The position numbers and the translations under genes were made by a program. This document shows, piece by piece, positions 31,191-42,245 of a stretch of 64,000 nt of DNA (its first letter is position 1; each line of letters opens with the position of its first letter). Source of the DNA: Conus ventricosus (lineage: Eukaryota; Mollusca; Gastropoda; Neogastropoda; Conidae); the NCBI GenBank assembly GCA_018398815.1, contig CM031601.1, positions 12,916,299 to 12,980,298 of the forward strand, given 5' to 3'. The notes beneath the pieces were generated by a model, which did no database searches, was not told the DNA's origin, and saw nothing but the letters and a program-made list of their open reading frames with translations.

Positions 31191-32345
31191 GGCATCACTG
31201 GCCCCATCCATTCCTGGCTGAAGTGCTTCCTTACGGAATGCTCCATGCAAGTTGTGGTTGAGGGCACCTAATCAAATTCTACGACAGTGGATTCTGGGGT
31301 CCCGCAGGGCACCATGTTAGGCCCACTCTTGTTCCTGTGCCATATCAACGACCTCCCGGAGGCAGTCAAATCCCAAGTGCGTCTCTTCGCAGATGACTGC
31401 CTCATCTACAGGGAGATCAACGACTTCAGCGACCACCTTACCCTCCAAGAGGGCCCTGAAGATCTGGAACAGTGGGCAGAGCGATGGGGCATGCGTTTCA
31501 AACGCCACGAAATGCTACGTCATGAGCCTGGCGCGGAACCCTGCAACCTCCTTCTTCTACTCTCTCGAAAACACAATTCTCAAACAGTCTCCACCAACCC
31601 CTACTTGGGTCTTCATTTCTCTGCAGATCTTTCGTGGTCAACCCACAATCAACTACAATCACAAAGAAAGCCAACTGTACCCTCGGCTTCCTACGCCGTA
31701 ACCTCAGACACTGCCCCACAGCCTGCAAACGCAACGCTTTCCTCGCCTCAGTCAGACCCCTGTTGGAGTATGGAGCGATCATCTGGGACCCGTATCAGAA
31801 ACAGGAAATCGACAAGCTGGAGCGTACACAGCGAGTGGCAGTACGCTTCATTGCCAGAGACTACAAATCTAGAGCACCTGGCTTTGTAACGGGCCTCCTG
31901 AGGAAACATGAGCTTCCTACCCCCCAGGAACGACGCGAGAGCCTGCGGCTGACCTTCTTTTACAAAGTGGTTGAGGGGCTGGTGCCAGCAATCCTTCCTG
32001 AGCAGTTCCTTGTGCCTCAACAACCCGGCCGACGCATCTGCCGTCCGCCAAGAAGAGCAGACTTTGTAGTCAATAACCCAGTGGAGAACTACACACGAAA
32101 CAACGACAGGTGCTACACAGTTTCAAACTGCAGCACAGAGCAGTAGAAACAATCTTTTTTTCCATGAACTGTTATTGGGTGGAACCAACTGGACAATAGT
32201 GTTGTGCACTCAGGTAGTACTGAGGCCTTCAAGCAGGCGGTGGCCAAAGCCCAACGCCACTAACTTTTTCGCTGCGCACCCCATCCGTTGCGTCGACGCC
32301 AGATTCCTGGATGCAGCAACGTAAACTGACAGATACAGATACAGA
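31190..32345 (+). mobile_element. 5'-truncated LINE inserted in element D gag (right arm)
   Basis: This is the mirror copy of the LINE at 16,084-17,205. The RT has the same SGVPQGTMLGPLLFL and LFADDCLIYREI motifs from about 31,287, but a one-base shift near 31,500 splits the frame and a second restores it by about 31,634-32,146. The C-terminal end here is better preserved than on the left, with NDRCYTVSNCSTEQ. A CAGATA-type tail lies near 32,330-32,345. Confidence 0.8.
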
Positions 32346-32444
32346 TGCTTGTCTGAATCTTAGAAAACGTTGTTTCCATTCAGGCCATGCCCAAGGACGT
32401 GAAAAATCGAAGCTGTCTGGTGCCTTGAGCGGAGCCATCATCAA
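32330..32444 (-). pseudogene. Element D gag N-terminus (right arm)
   Basis: From the ATG at 32,444 the minus strand reads MMAPLKAPDSFDFSRPWAW and continues to KQRF before the LINE. The same start is present in the left arm at 15,983. It is separated from the rest of gag by the LINE insertion. Confidence 0.74.
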
Positions 32445-32547
32445 TGAAAATTGTCAAAGAAGTACAAGAAACACTCCTGCCACTATTCACTGTTCATCTG
32501 GAACTTGTCTTGTCTTGGTCATGCATCCGATCCACTAGCTGCCACCA

Positions 32548-32705
32548 TGTAACGATCTTCCAATCGTCAACACAGAACTCTAACTGACCAGGTGCGAACC
32601 ATTTCGTTGACAACCTCGTACATTAAGAGCAATACATGCCGGTATATGTCATATATATTTTTAGAGCGACTCAGAAGTCAAACATCTAAGTAACGCATCG
32701 TTACA
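32548..32705 (-). repeat. 5' LTR of element D, right arm (158 bp)
   Basis: It has the same TGTAACGA...TCGTTACA termini and the same 158-bp length as 15,722-15,879, with the primer site on its low-coordinate side (32,530-32,547), consistent with minus orientation. Confidence 0.84.
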
Positions 32706-32842
32706 CGAGTCTTGTAATTCGTTTGTCCATGTCATCTGGCAGAGTTATTTCAAATACTTATCAAAAAGAGGGTCGAGGGTCAAAGTGGCTGCGATCTGGC
32801 AGATGTCTGACCTACGCAATAGCCAAATGTGCTGGTCAGACC

Positions 32843-32844
<2 letters not shown>

Positions 32845-32888
<44 letters not shown>
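32845..32888. repeat. (GA)n microsatellite
   Basis: This is the right-arm counterpart of the CT run at 15,519-15,583, about 20 bases shorter. Confidence 0.95.
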
Positions 32889-32890
<2 letters not shown>

Positions 32891-33049
32891 TACAACTGCA
32901 ATAATGAAAACATAATGACAAGAAGACAGAAAATAGAGGGGGAGACTCGCACCAAAAAGGCACTAAACCAGAATAGGCACTCAAGCATGTTAAACCCCAT
33001 GAATGTCATATGCATTTCAAGAATAAAACTTTCATAGTTGTGAGGGTTA

Positions 33050-34600
33050 TTATATTCGAAGGAGGACAGGTGTAGGAGATCGTGGATTTATAAATATTTG
33101 TTGTGCAGTAGCATTAGCACATAAGATGGTTGAAATAATGGTGTTCAACGGTTCCTATGCACTGGTGGTGTTTTAGTGACTCCATTGAGAGGAGCCTGAA
33201 CATGTTAATCTGGGTCAATTCTTGAACTAGGGATATGGATTTTTGGTTGGGTCTTTGAGGAATTGAGCCAGAATTTGTCTGTTACAATTGATGGTGCTTT
33301 TTCCAATATAATCTTGTGCACTAAATGAGCCTTTTGTGGTATTTTAGTCTTTGGCACAGGGTGAATGTGAGCCTTTTAATATAGTCTGAGACCAAGACAT
33401 TTTTTTTTTAAGGACTCATTAGAGTGTACGCTTTTGTAGGAAAGCAATGGGTTCCACGTGTTAGCGCTATTAGAGTCCTATACGGTAAACGCATGGTCTG
33501 TCTATTACTGAGAGCGAGATTAGGGAGAAAAAACTTCACGAGTGAAGGCCGAGGAAACATTAATGGGGAAGTGATGGACTTCAGTAACATTCTTTTGCAC
33601 AGAGTTGTTATATGAGGGTGCCATCTAGTATTGTTTTTAACTGTTATTCCTAGCAGTTTATATGTAACCTGCTCAACAGGTTCATCTTCCAGATGCAGTG
33701 GAGTGACAGTGTGTGTGAAATGTTGTCTTTTTTTACCCGATTAGTGATAAGCATAGGTTTAGGCTTTTGAGGGTGAAGCGACATGTGATGGAGCTCAGTC
33801 TCTGTTACAAGATTATTGGCTCTTTCTTGTAAACTTTTTACAAGAACAGTAACGTCAGAATGATGTGTGTATGTGTTGCAGTATTATCCACATATTTTGT
33901 ATGTTTATTTGATACAGAGATGTAGACCTTTAATGTAAATTGTGAATAGTATGGGACCCAAGACAGAGCCTTGTTGGACGCCATAAAATGAAGGGTCTTA
34001 AATATGGAGACAGACATGTTTACCATTACACACAACTGCCTGTTCTTTTAACATCAGTGAAAAGGATTAAGAGTACTTGTGGATGAGCCGTACATTTTAA
34101 ATATTTTTCAGAAGATGATGGTCAATCAAATCGAATGCAATTTTGAAAACAATAAACACAGGACCATAGTATTGAGCGTTGCTGATGTTATTTATAGCCA
34201 GTCATCAACCAAGTTGATTAAGGCCATGTGTTTGTCTGAACCTGGACTGCACAGGATAAAGCAACTGATATACATGTATTGAAGTGGTGTAGTGTGTCAT
34301 TGTTTATGTGTTTTTCCAAAGGTTTAGTTGCAGTGAAAATGATTGAGACTGGTCTGTAGCTGGCATGACCAGAGTTGTCACCTGCCTTGTAGTTAGGTAT
34401 AACATTCGCCATTTTGAAACTATGAGAAGAACAGTTTTAGTCAATGATCAGATTAAGATTCTTTATTAACTGGTCTGTAATTACTGGATCTGAAAGCTTG
34501 AGAATTTTGGTGCCTAGGCCATCCACTTTGCAGGAACCTGAATGTCTGAAGTGCATTAAGGAGGTAGTGAGAAATCTCAAATTCCATCATTAGTAGGATA
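33050..34600 (-). pseudogene. LINE reverse transcriptase relic (right arm copy)
   Basis: This is the mirror of 13,850-15,680 and shows the same broken segments: YRPVSII near 34,350, LEKHINND near 34,310, and a damaged motif around 33,960 (TACAGAGATG...TTGTTGGACGCCATA on plus). It adds no domain that the left copy lacks and is equally inactive. Confidence 0.6.
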
Positions 34601-34739
34601 TAAAGTTCAATCATGATGTTTTCGTCATGGCAAAATTGTTTCAATTCATGAAGGTCGTTAGATCAGAAGGAACCTGTTGTGACAACTTTACTGGGTATTT
34701 TGTCATGCAGAAGTGGGTGTTTAGTTGTTAAACAGCAAT

Positions 34740-34940
34740 GTCTCTGATTACAGCTTATTTTGATGAAGATTGATTATTTGTAACCTCATTCATTGCTCTC
34801 CAAAGCAATTTTTTGTTCAGATTTCAGATATTAAGTCCCAATGATTTTTTTTCTGTGTTTCTCTGATTACAGTTGATTTTGATGAAGACTGATCATTTGT
34901 AACCTCATTTATTGCTCTCCAAAGCAATTTTGGGTTCAGG
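34740..34940. repeat. Tandem duplication of about 118 bp
   Basis: Two copies of a segment running from TCTCTGATTACAG to CCAAAGCAATTTT (34,740-34,820 and 34,859-34,940), differing at several bases, lie head to tail just before the RT fragment. Confidence 0.7.
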
Positions 34941-34980
34941 TTTTAAATGACCTTCCATCAATTGTCTCCTCTTCAATTAA

Positions 34981-35262
34981 CTTTTCGCTGATGACACCAC
35001 TGTCTACCGCTTCATCAACTTCAACAAAAACTCTGATATATTCTAGGAAGATCTCAGCAGGTTCGAGGCCTGGGAGATGGCATAAGGCATGGAATTGCAG
35101 CTGCAGAAGTGTGTCCAAGTGCTGAATGTAGAAAGAACTTATACCCTCCACAATCATGCATGTGACTTTCACCAAGTGTCTAGGGGTCAACTTCCAGTCT
35201 GACCTCTCTTGGGGGAAACATTTTACACACACTTGCATCGCTTCTTTGATGCACACTTACCA
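34981..35262 (+). pseudogene. Third LINE reverse transcriptase fragment
   Basis: The plus strand begins at the catalytic box LFADDTTVYRF (34,981), continues through DLSRFEAWEMA and GMELQLQKC, then after a shift gives TKCLGVNFQSDLSWGKHF, the LGV...SDLSW segment after the RT palm. Two stops and one frameshift are present, and nothing of the enzyme remains upstream of the FADD box. It ends at the GA repeat (35,279). It differs from both LINEs in the inverted arms. Confidence 0.68.
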
Positions 35263-35276
35263 AAGCATGTGTACAT

Positions 35277-35278
<2 letters not shown>

Positions 35279-35334
<56 letters not shown>

Positions 35335-35389
35335 TAGATAGAGAGAGAGAGAGAGAGATGATGATGATGATGATAATCTTTATTTCCAA

Positions 35390-35443
<54 letters not shown>
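35279..35443. repeat. Two (GA)n blocks and a LINE-like 3' tail
   Basis: GA runs occupy about 35,279-35,357 and 35,394-35,443. Between them GATGATGATGATGATAATC and TTTATTTCC read on the minus strand as GGAAATAAAG followed by an ATC repeat, a common 3' end of non-LTR elements. Confidence 0.72.
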
Positions 35444-35446
<3 letters not shown>

Positions 35447-35449
35447 CAT

Positions 35450-36190
35450 GTGTATATATGCCTATGAAAGTCCACAATCATGTGCCAGACAGTGTTACCT
35501 CTTGGGTGGTTCATTTTTTTTTCTTCCAAAACCATTAGAATCAAACCTGTCTGTCCATCAGACATTGGTATGAATTTCACTTTTCATTGGGAATGGAATG
35601 ATGGTGGTGGTGATAAGAGGAAGGGGCATGCGGGTGAGAATGAGGAGATAAGTTGGGGGGGGGGGGAGGGGGAGAATAGTGAAGATAAAAGAATGCTTGT
35701 TTCAAGAATACAAAAGTAACTCAATAAATACAATCACTGTCATCATTAGTTTTGTTTAATGCCCAGAATATGTCCACACTTAAGACATGTTGGGATTGCA
35801 CTTGCTTCATCTTAATAAAAAAAAAAGATACAAGGCACATCGTTGATTTACCACAATTCACATGATTTTCACCTGACATCAGTTTGTTGATTTACCACAA
35901 TTCACATGATTTTCATCCGACATCAACTTGTTATCCTAAGGAATAGCTAAGTATCATGTATTGGAATCTGTGTTATAATTACCATGAATCACACAAATCT
36001 CACTGTATAAATATAGAAACTGACCTTAATTTTGCCACTTAAGCCACACACACATACAAGAAAACTGCAAAGATCATCACAAAGGCAAAGAATATTTTTC
36101 CTATCATACACTTTCTTTACAGAATCGTACATTTCATGAAACATGATGATTTACCATCCAGAATGTATGGTATTTCCATCATGCAGAGTC
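35450..36190. other. Non-coding stretch with one short tandem duplication
   Basis: Only a roughly 47-bp duplication (35,845-35,935, core GATTTACCACAATTCACATG) and a G run (35,655-35,672) stand out. No gene is seen. Confidence 0.5.
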
Positions 36191-36194
36191 CGTA

Positions 36195-36645
36195 TGACTT
36201 AGACCTCTTTACTGATTGTAAAGTTCTGGGCTTTCAAAGGTACTTAAACCTCTTTACTGATTGTAAAGTTCTGGCTTTCAAAGGTACTTAAACCTCTTTA
36301 CTGATTGTGAAGTTCTGGGCTTTCAAATGTACTTAAACCTCTTTACTGATTGTGAAGTTCTGGGCTTTCAAATGTACTTAAACCTCTTTACTGATTGTAA
36401 AGTTCTGGGCTTTCAAAGGTACTTAAACCTCTTTACTGATTGTGAAGTTCTGGGCTTTCAAAGGTACTTAAACCTCTTTACTGATTGTGAAGTTTCTGGG
36501 CTTTCAAAGGTACTTAAACCTCTTTACTGATTGTAAAGTTCTGGGCTTTCAAGGTACTTAAACCTCTTTACTGATTGTGAAGTTCTGGGCTTTCAAAGGT
36601 ACTTAAACCTCTTCACTGATTGTAAAGTTCTGGGCTTTCAAAGGT
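36195..36645. repeat. 45-bp tandem array, about ten copies
   Basis: The unit is built from TACTTAAACCTCTTTACTG and ATTGTGAAGTTCTGGGC plus CTTTCAAAGG. Copies vary by one or two bases (GTGAAG or GTAAAG). Since 45 is divisible by three, a repetitive open frame (36,327-36,530) appears, but it is a by-product. Confidence 0.92.
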
Positions 36646-36667
36646 TATCTTTGACCTCTGTTGTTCT

Positions 36668-37112
36668 ATGGGTTGCTGTTCAGTTAATTGTTGAGCTGTG
36701 TGCCTTAACGTTTATAGTGAAGGCTTATTGCTGTTCAGTTAATTGTTGAGCTGTGTGCCTTAACGTTTATAGTGAAGGCTTATTGCTGTTCAGTTAATTG
36801 TTGAGCTGTGTGCCTTAACGTTTATAGTGAAGGCTTATTGCTGTTCATTAATTGTTGAGCTGTGTGCCTTAACGTTTATAGTGAAGGCTTATTGCTGTTC
36901 AGTTAATTGTTGAGCTGTGTGCCTTAACGTTTATAGTGAAGGCTTATTGCTGTTCAGTTAATTGTTGAGCTGTTGCCTTAACGTTTATAGTGAAGGCTTA
37001 TTGCTGTTCAGTTAATTGTTGAGCTGTGTGCCTTAACGTTTATAGTGAAGGCTTATTGCTGTTCAGTTAATTGTTGAGCTGTGTGCCTTAACGTTTATAG
37101 TGAAGGCTTATG
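36668..37112. repeat. 55-bp tandem array, about eight copies
   Basis: The unit begins GTTCAGTTAATTGTTGAGCT and ends AGTGAAGGCTTATTGCT. Copies are almost identical, with single-base deletions in two. It follows the 45-bp array after about 20 bases. Confidence 0.93.
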
Positions 37113-40100
37113 TTTCATCTTCAGATAAGTCCCTGGAGTCCTCTTTGACTTTTCCAACAGACCGAATCAAAGGTTTGGTTTGTGGTAAAAGGAATTGTAA
37201 CTCCTTTTGAGCCCATCTTTGATCCATGGTCCTTCTCTGATACTGATCTGCATCACTAGATAATATTGACTGGTTTGTGTCAAAATACGCATGCTAAAGA
37301 AAGTATTCTGAGAAGAAAATATGTGCTAACTTGGTGACACTTAGATTATCATGCTACATGGCTTAAAATGTGTAGATACTGAAGACACAAAACATGGTAT
37401 CTGAAAACATGACATCAATTAAACATAACTCAATCTTCTTACATACAGATATCTAGCTTAATTTTGGCCACAAGATGGTTGAAAGAAGAGTCACAATGAA
37501 TTTTGCTTTGCACGAAGATGTTGTTTGCAAAATGTGAAGTTTGAAAGAGAACAATCAAACACATAAATAAAACAATGGTAAACCAGTAAATACTCTAAAG
37601 TAACAGCAAACAAACTGTAACATCAAAATCCATAACTACTGATTCTGTAAGAGACAGTTAACCACTTCACTACCAGCCGATCTGACTATGCAGCAGTTCC
37701 ACACCAAGCCCTAAGAGACAGTTAACCACTTCACTACCAGCTGATCTATGCAGCAGTTCCACACCAAGCCCCTCTCACTAATTCCACACCAAAGCTTTCT
37801 CACTTACAATGTCCAAATGCTGTCCAAGGCAAAATGGCAGCTGCGAGTACAAGGGGATTCACTTGAATGCCATGGAAAACGAGGCAGCGAGGCAGCTGAC
37901 AGTTTTTAAAAAAACAAACACCCTCTATCTTTAAAGAACTTAAGCCCACAGTAGCATGCATGAAAGGTTGGAGTTGAAAGGGCTCAGGGATAGTAGCTCT
38001 ACAGTTTCTGCAACACTCCAGCCAATGATGCAATTTCCACACACAGTCTTTTCTGATCTGTGATGTTTGATGAAGAGGCAACAACTGAGCTGTACTGAGT
38101 AATGCATCTATGCGTTAAGTCTTTCTAATGACTCACTAGACAGGTCTCGTGGAGGTAGCAGGTTTGCAAAAAAAAAAAAAAAAAAAAATTCCTTCAGTTT
38201 GCTTGAAACTGATATGTTCTCAGCAAAGAGCCTGCTGCAGATGGTTGGAAAATTCAAACTGAGAAAGGAGGTAAGCGGAAAAAATATGCTGGAAGAAGAA
38301 ACGAAACAGGTAACAGTTCAACAACAACAATAAAACACTTGAGGTTGTGGTTCAGCCTGAAAAGAAACATGTAACAGTTCAATAACAACAAAACGCTTGA
38401 TGTTGGGTATTGAACTTGAAATAAAACATATGAAAGCTCAACAACAACAACAACAACAGTGAACTCTTGAGGCTGTGGTTCAGCATGCACATTTGTAGTG
38501 CATTAAAAAAGAACCTGGGACCACAAGAGAGTTGTTACTGGCAAAATTCCATGGAAAAGACACTATTTTAAATGGTAAATGAATATGTCAAAAAACCAAA
38601 CCGAACAAACCCCCCGCCCCAAACACAACAAACCCCCCCCCCCCCCCCCCCCCCTGGCAATGATGCAAAATTGTGGAGATGTTCTCGTCTCAGGGACAGC
38701 AGCCTGTAATTCACATCAAAGAACGTGCTGGGACAAAAAATTAATGTATGTCATCAAGTGCAATACAATGCAATACAAAACTAATTCTCCGATGACAATA
38801 AAAAGCACAGGTCATACATGGAATAACTGAAGATGACAGAGATAACAATGAATACAAAATGGCTACTACTCTGCTGAACAATATGATGGCACACTACCAA
38901 ATGCGTTCTTATTGTTTTTCTGTACATCTGTTCAAAGGACTAATAACTCTTGTTTTTTCTTACAACAACAGTAACTAACAATACTCTATGCACAATATTA
39001 TATATTTGTTGAATTGGAATGCATCAAGTCACTCATTCACAACATTCCATTTTACAAAGACATTATCAATCTTCTGTCACGACAGAAGCACTCTGCATCA
39101 GTATTATTCCAATTAAAATGAAATACTAGATTTTGATGCCTTTCTATGTGAAAGTTAAAACTTGCATCAGTTGAAGGTATTTTCAAGCACGTTTGTTTGG
39201 ACAGCATCTCCACAGGTCTTATGCTGTAAACACACATGCAACACACACAATACAAACACACATGTGTATGTGTTGTGTGTGTATGCATGAATAGCCATCT
39301 GTGTGACAGAACATTTGGTCCAGGTTTGTCTGCAGTGCTTGAAGACATCTTTTTTTAGTAAGTCTACCATTTAAAAAACCGACATCCGCATCGTTGTATC
39401 ATGCCAACTGACTGGCAGAGTCAGAACACACTGGCCAATCAGAATGAAATGTCTGATTATCTGGTGCTAGAAACTAGATAAAAAAATGGCAGACAACAAT
39501 AAATTGCTTTCCTGTCCTTTTCATAACTTAATACTTTATAAAATTTAGAATTATTGGTGTGCATGTTATTTTGTTTGGGGGCAGGTAAAAACTGGAAAGT
39601 TAAGAAAAAAAAAAACATACAGTGATATCTTCATTAGTTTGACCATAAATTAAATGAGTCAGTGTTTCATATGCAGGCAGTTTGTTCTTTCCACTTTGCT
39701 AAACACTGACCAAGTTCCTTCTGTATCTTCTGCATGATATCACACATAGGTCTCCAGCTTTGCAAAGCAAAAACTCTCTGCCGTCATGAGGATTAGCATA
39801 ACAGCAAAATAATGCTTAACTTTCTTTTCTAAAAATACTGCCCTTCCCGAAGGGCAGTCACGGCGTTCAACCACATGCCCAACACTAGTGACTGCCTGAC
39901 CCAAACAGTCCTGCACCCATTTGAGTCCTACCACATGGGCTTTCTATCCACTTCCAGTTTGAATTAATTTTTAAGTTTGGGTGTAATTTATAATCTGATG
40001 AAAATTCTGTTCAACACTCGACTCATAAGTATACACTTTCGTACAATATGCACATAAAAATGATCCATTCCTTGCAGCAGATTTTAATATATGAAATCTT

Positions 40101-40355
40101 AAAACAGAAAATGAGACGGACTATTCACAGGACACTCAGCATTCTTACTCTGAGTCTTTCATTTGTTATAGTGTTAATGATTCACTCAACAAAAATACCA
40201 GAATGGAAGGCATGGTGCTCTTGAAAATTGCTACAAATGTTAACTTCAGAGAAATCTAAAAATCCATTTTGCAGAACTGTCAACCTCCATGCCCCTGTAA
40301 AGGAATTAAAGTTTTTGAACTTATATTCATGTGTGGATGTGCGTTTATGTGCTGG

Positions 40356-40411
<56 letters not shown>

Positions 40412-41340
40412 AGTGAGTTGCACACATGTGAACACTTACCTCTGCCGCATTAAAACGGTTGATGTTTGTATTGTCTCTGCTGTCTGGTTACCTGGAATCC
40501 TTTCTTTGTGTTCATTTCAGATTTAGCCATCATTTGGTCTTTTGGTGTGTTTGTATTTTTTTCTGCAAGTCTGTCTGTATTTCAAATTGTCTGCATTCTT
40601 CTTTCACCAGCTAGATTCTTTCATCAATCTGTGATCTCATATTATCTATGTATTCCTTCCCCACTCTCATTCATTCATGCAGACAGACAGAAACATATTG
40701 ACACAAACACTCAAAACATTATTTCCATACCATTCTTCTTCTTGTTGATTTTATAAAGATCACCACAGTTGTTTTGTCTTCATTTGTCGTCACTTGACAC
40801 TTTCATAAACATTCATTTGAATGAGCAATGAAGAAGATGGAGACAAATATCCATGCAATATCAGGACATTCATCAACTGTCCTGATGAATGTGACCGACA
40901 AACAAATACATGTAATATTTTGCATGAAAAATCAATCAAAAACAATTCAGCATTGAAAACACACACACATAGATTAAAACAGAATCATGCTTGAATAATA
41001 CTTGGTCATGTCACAAACTCTTTTGAATTATACAAAATAAAATACTTTTGACATCAGATGTCATAACACCTGTTTCTGATGAAATGGAAAACGTATAATA
41101 GTCTGTTGGTGATATCCCTGAAATGATACAACACTACACCACTGGCTTTTGTGATTCACCACTTTGTTAACAAAATATTTCTAAGCACACGCTTGCCTTT
41201 GTAGCCTGTGCATGCAAAATCTTTTCACACCAGCACGCATTAAAAAAAACATACAAAATTTCATTTCAAGACTATAAACACTGGTTTTTTTTTTTTAAAC
41301 CTCCCCACCTTCCTTTTGAACATAGGATGGTGGAGGAAAT
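37113..41340. other. Intergenic region with small repeats, no gene recognised
   Basis: Visible features are a 2-copy duplication at 37,655-37,785 (core GAGACAGTTAACCACTTCAC), an A run at 38,168-38,188, three imperfect copies of a roughly 65-bp unit with CAACAACAA words (38,295-38,490), a C run at 38,633-38,655, and a GT microsatellite at 40,359-40,407. I found no coding exon on either strand. Confidence 0.5.
40359..40407. repeat. (GT)n microsatellite
   Basis: This is an uninterrupted GT run of about 24 units. Confidence 0.95.
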
Positions 41341-41345
41341 GTGAC

Positions 41346-41351
41346 TTTATT
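41346..41351 (-). promoter_or_regulatory. Possible polyadenylation signal of the AtuA-family gene
   Basis: TTTATT on the plus strand reads AATAAA on the minus strand, about 820 bases after the stop codon at 42,168. The distance is long but possible; closer alternatives are not obvious. Confidence 0.3.
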
Positions 41352-42167
41352 GTGGAGCTTGACAGGAGAGGAAATGGATCAAGTCATTAATAAAGGTCCC
41401 CCGTGGGGATACCAGGGGGTCTTTTGTACAAATAGTTCTCCCTCCTTCTGGACATTCTGTGCTAGTAACGTCCCTTTTCCTTTCGCTCTCAGTAACTCTG
41501 TCTCCTCCTTTGCTGTACGGTCGTCTTCTGTCCTTTCTGTCTACCATATCTTTTATCTATCTTTTTCCACAACCTCTCCCCACAAATTTCTGCACTCAAC
41601 GAAGTCGGAGTGAACTGACTATACTCTTGGGTATAGTGTGAGTATCCCAACAAGGTAAAACGAGTTCACACGCTACCAGATACTGGAACGCTGAAGAAGA
41701 AGATTAATAAAGGAAATACTGACTGATAATTTCACACCATCTATCCTGCACTTTCTGTTGTTTCTTCATGCAGGATCACAAAAAGTGCATCAATCTCTCT
41801 GCAGTTCAAACACAGATTCGTTCTATTGGTAATTCTCCAAAGAAATGCATAGGAAAAGTCAGTTGAAACCAAGGTCTCATCAGGTAATTTATGCATCTTT
41901 TCTCCTCAATGAAGTCACCATATTTCTTTCAATGTACAACGTATTAGTTACAAGAAGATTTTGTCTGCCCTATCTCCCATCCATTGGTCAAAAACAAAAC
42001 ACGCTGAATACAGTTCCAAACATCATATCCTGAGTAAGTTCCAATGCTGGAAGTAATCTTTTTACTGCAGCATTTGTTCTATTGCTTTTTTTCTTTCTTT
42101 TTTTCTCTTCTTCAAAAAGTACTAATCTTACAGCAAAGAAGCTGGAAGCCATGGTGCTGACCATCAG

Positions 42168-42245
42168 CTAGGAGTGAGCAAGGGACAGCAGGTCAGGCAC
42201 ACTAGTGATCTCGAAGTCCAGCAGCAACTGTCCAAGCGCCTTGCC
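42168..42245 (-). CDS. AtuA-family gene, last coding exon
   Basis: After the acceptor TGTGGCAG the exon reads GKALGQLLLDFEITSVPDLL and ends in a TAG stop at 42,168-42,170, 26 codons in all. It begins in phase 0, matching the CAG that ends the previous exon. The family commonly ends in G-K-x...LL-x2-E-I. Confidence 0.9.
   Translation of the reverse strand, partial: GKALGQLLLDFEITSVPDLLSLAHS

Larger units (their letters stand above)
26587..32705 (-). mobile_element. Element D: K02A2.6-type Ty3/gypsy retrotransposon, right copy
   Basis: On the minus strand: 5' LTR (32,548-32,705), tRNA-Leu-type primer site, gag start (32,444), LINE insertion (about 31,190-32,340), rest of gag, zinc knuckle and protease (31,190-30,380), SINE insertion (29,527-30,361), RT (29,510-28,650), RNase H (28,640-28,090), C-terminal pol remnant (27,852-27,218) and a partial 3' LTR (26,587-26,659). 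The integrase zinc finger and catalytic core are missing between about 28,050 and 27,850. Many stops and shifts make the copy inactive. Domain order is the normal gypsy one as far as it can be seen: protease, RT, RNase H, then integrase end. Confidence 0.8.
30376..34613. repeat. Right arm of large inverted repeat
   Basis: This is the reverse complement of 13,821-18,000. At its outer end the sequence runs through CATTAGTAGGATAT without interruption, whereas the left arm has element A joined at that exact point, so this arm is the empty-site version. Confidence 0.85.

Noticed and set aside
13821..34613. A true giant palindrome or foldback transposon
   Set aside because: The arm end coincides with an assembly gap, and the arms differ as haplotypes would, so an assembly join explains it more simply.
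36327..36530. Repetitive 67-codon frame
   Set aside because: It is a by-product of a 45-bp tandem unit, whose length is divisible by three.
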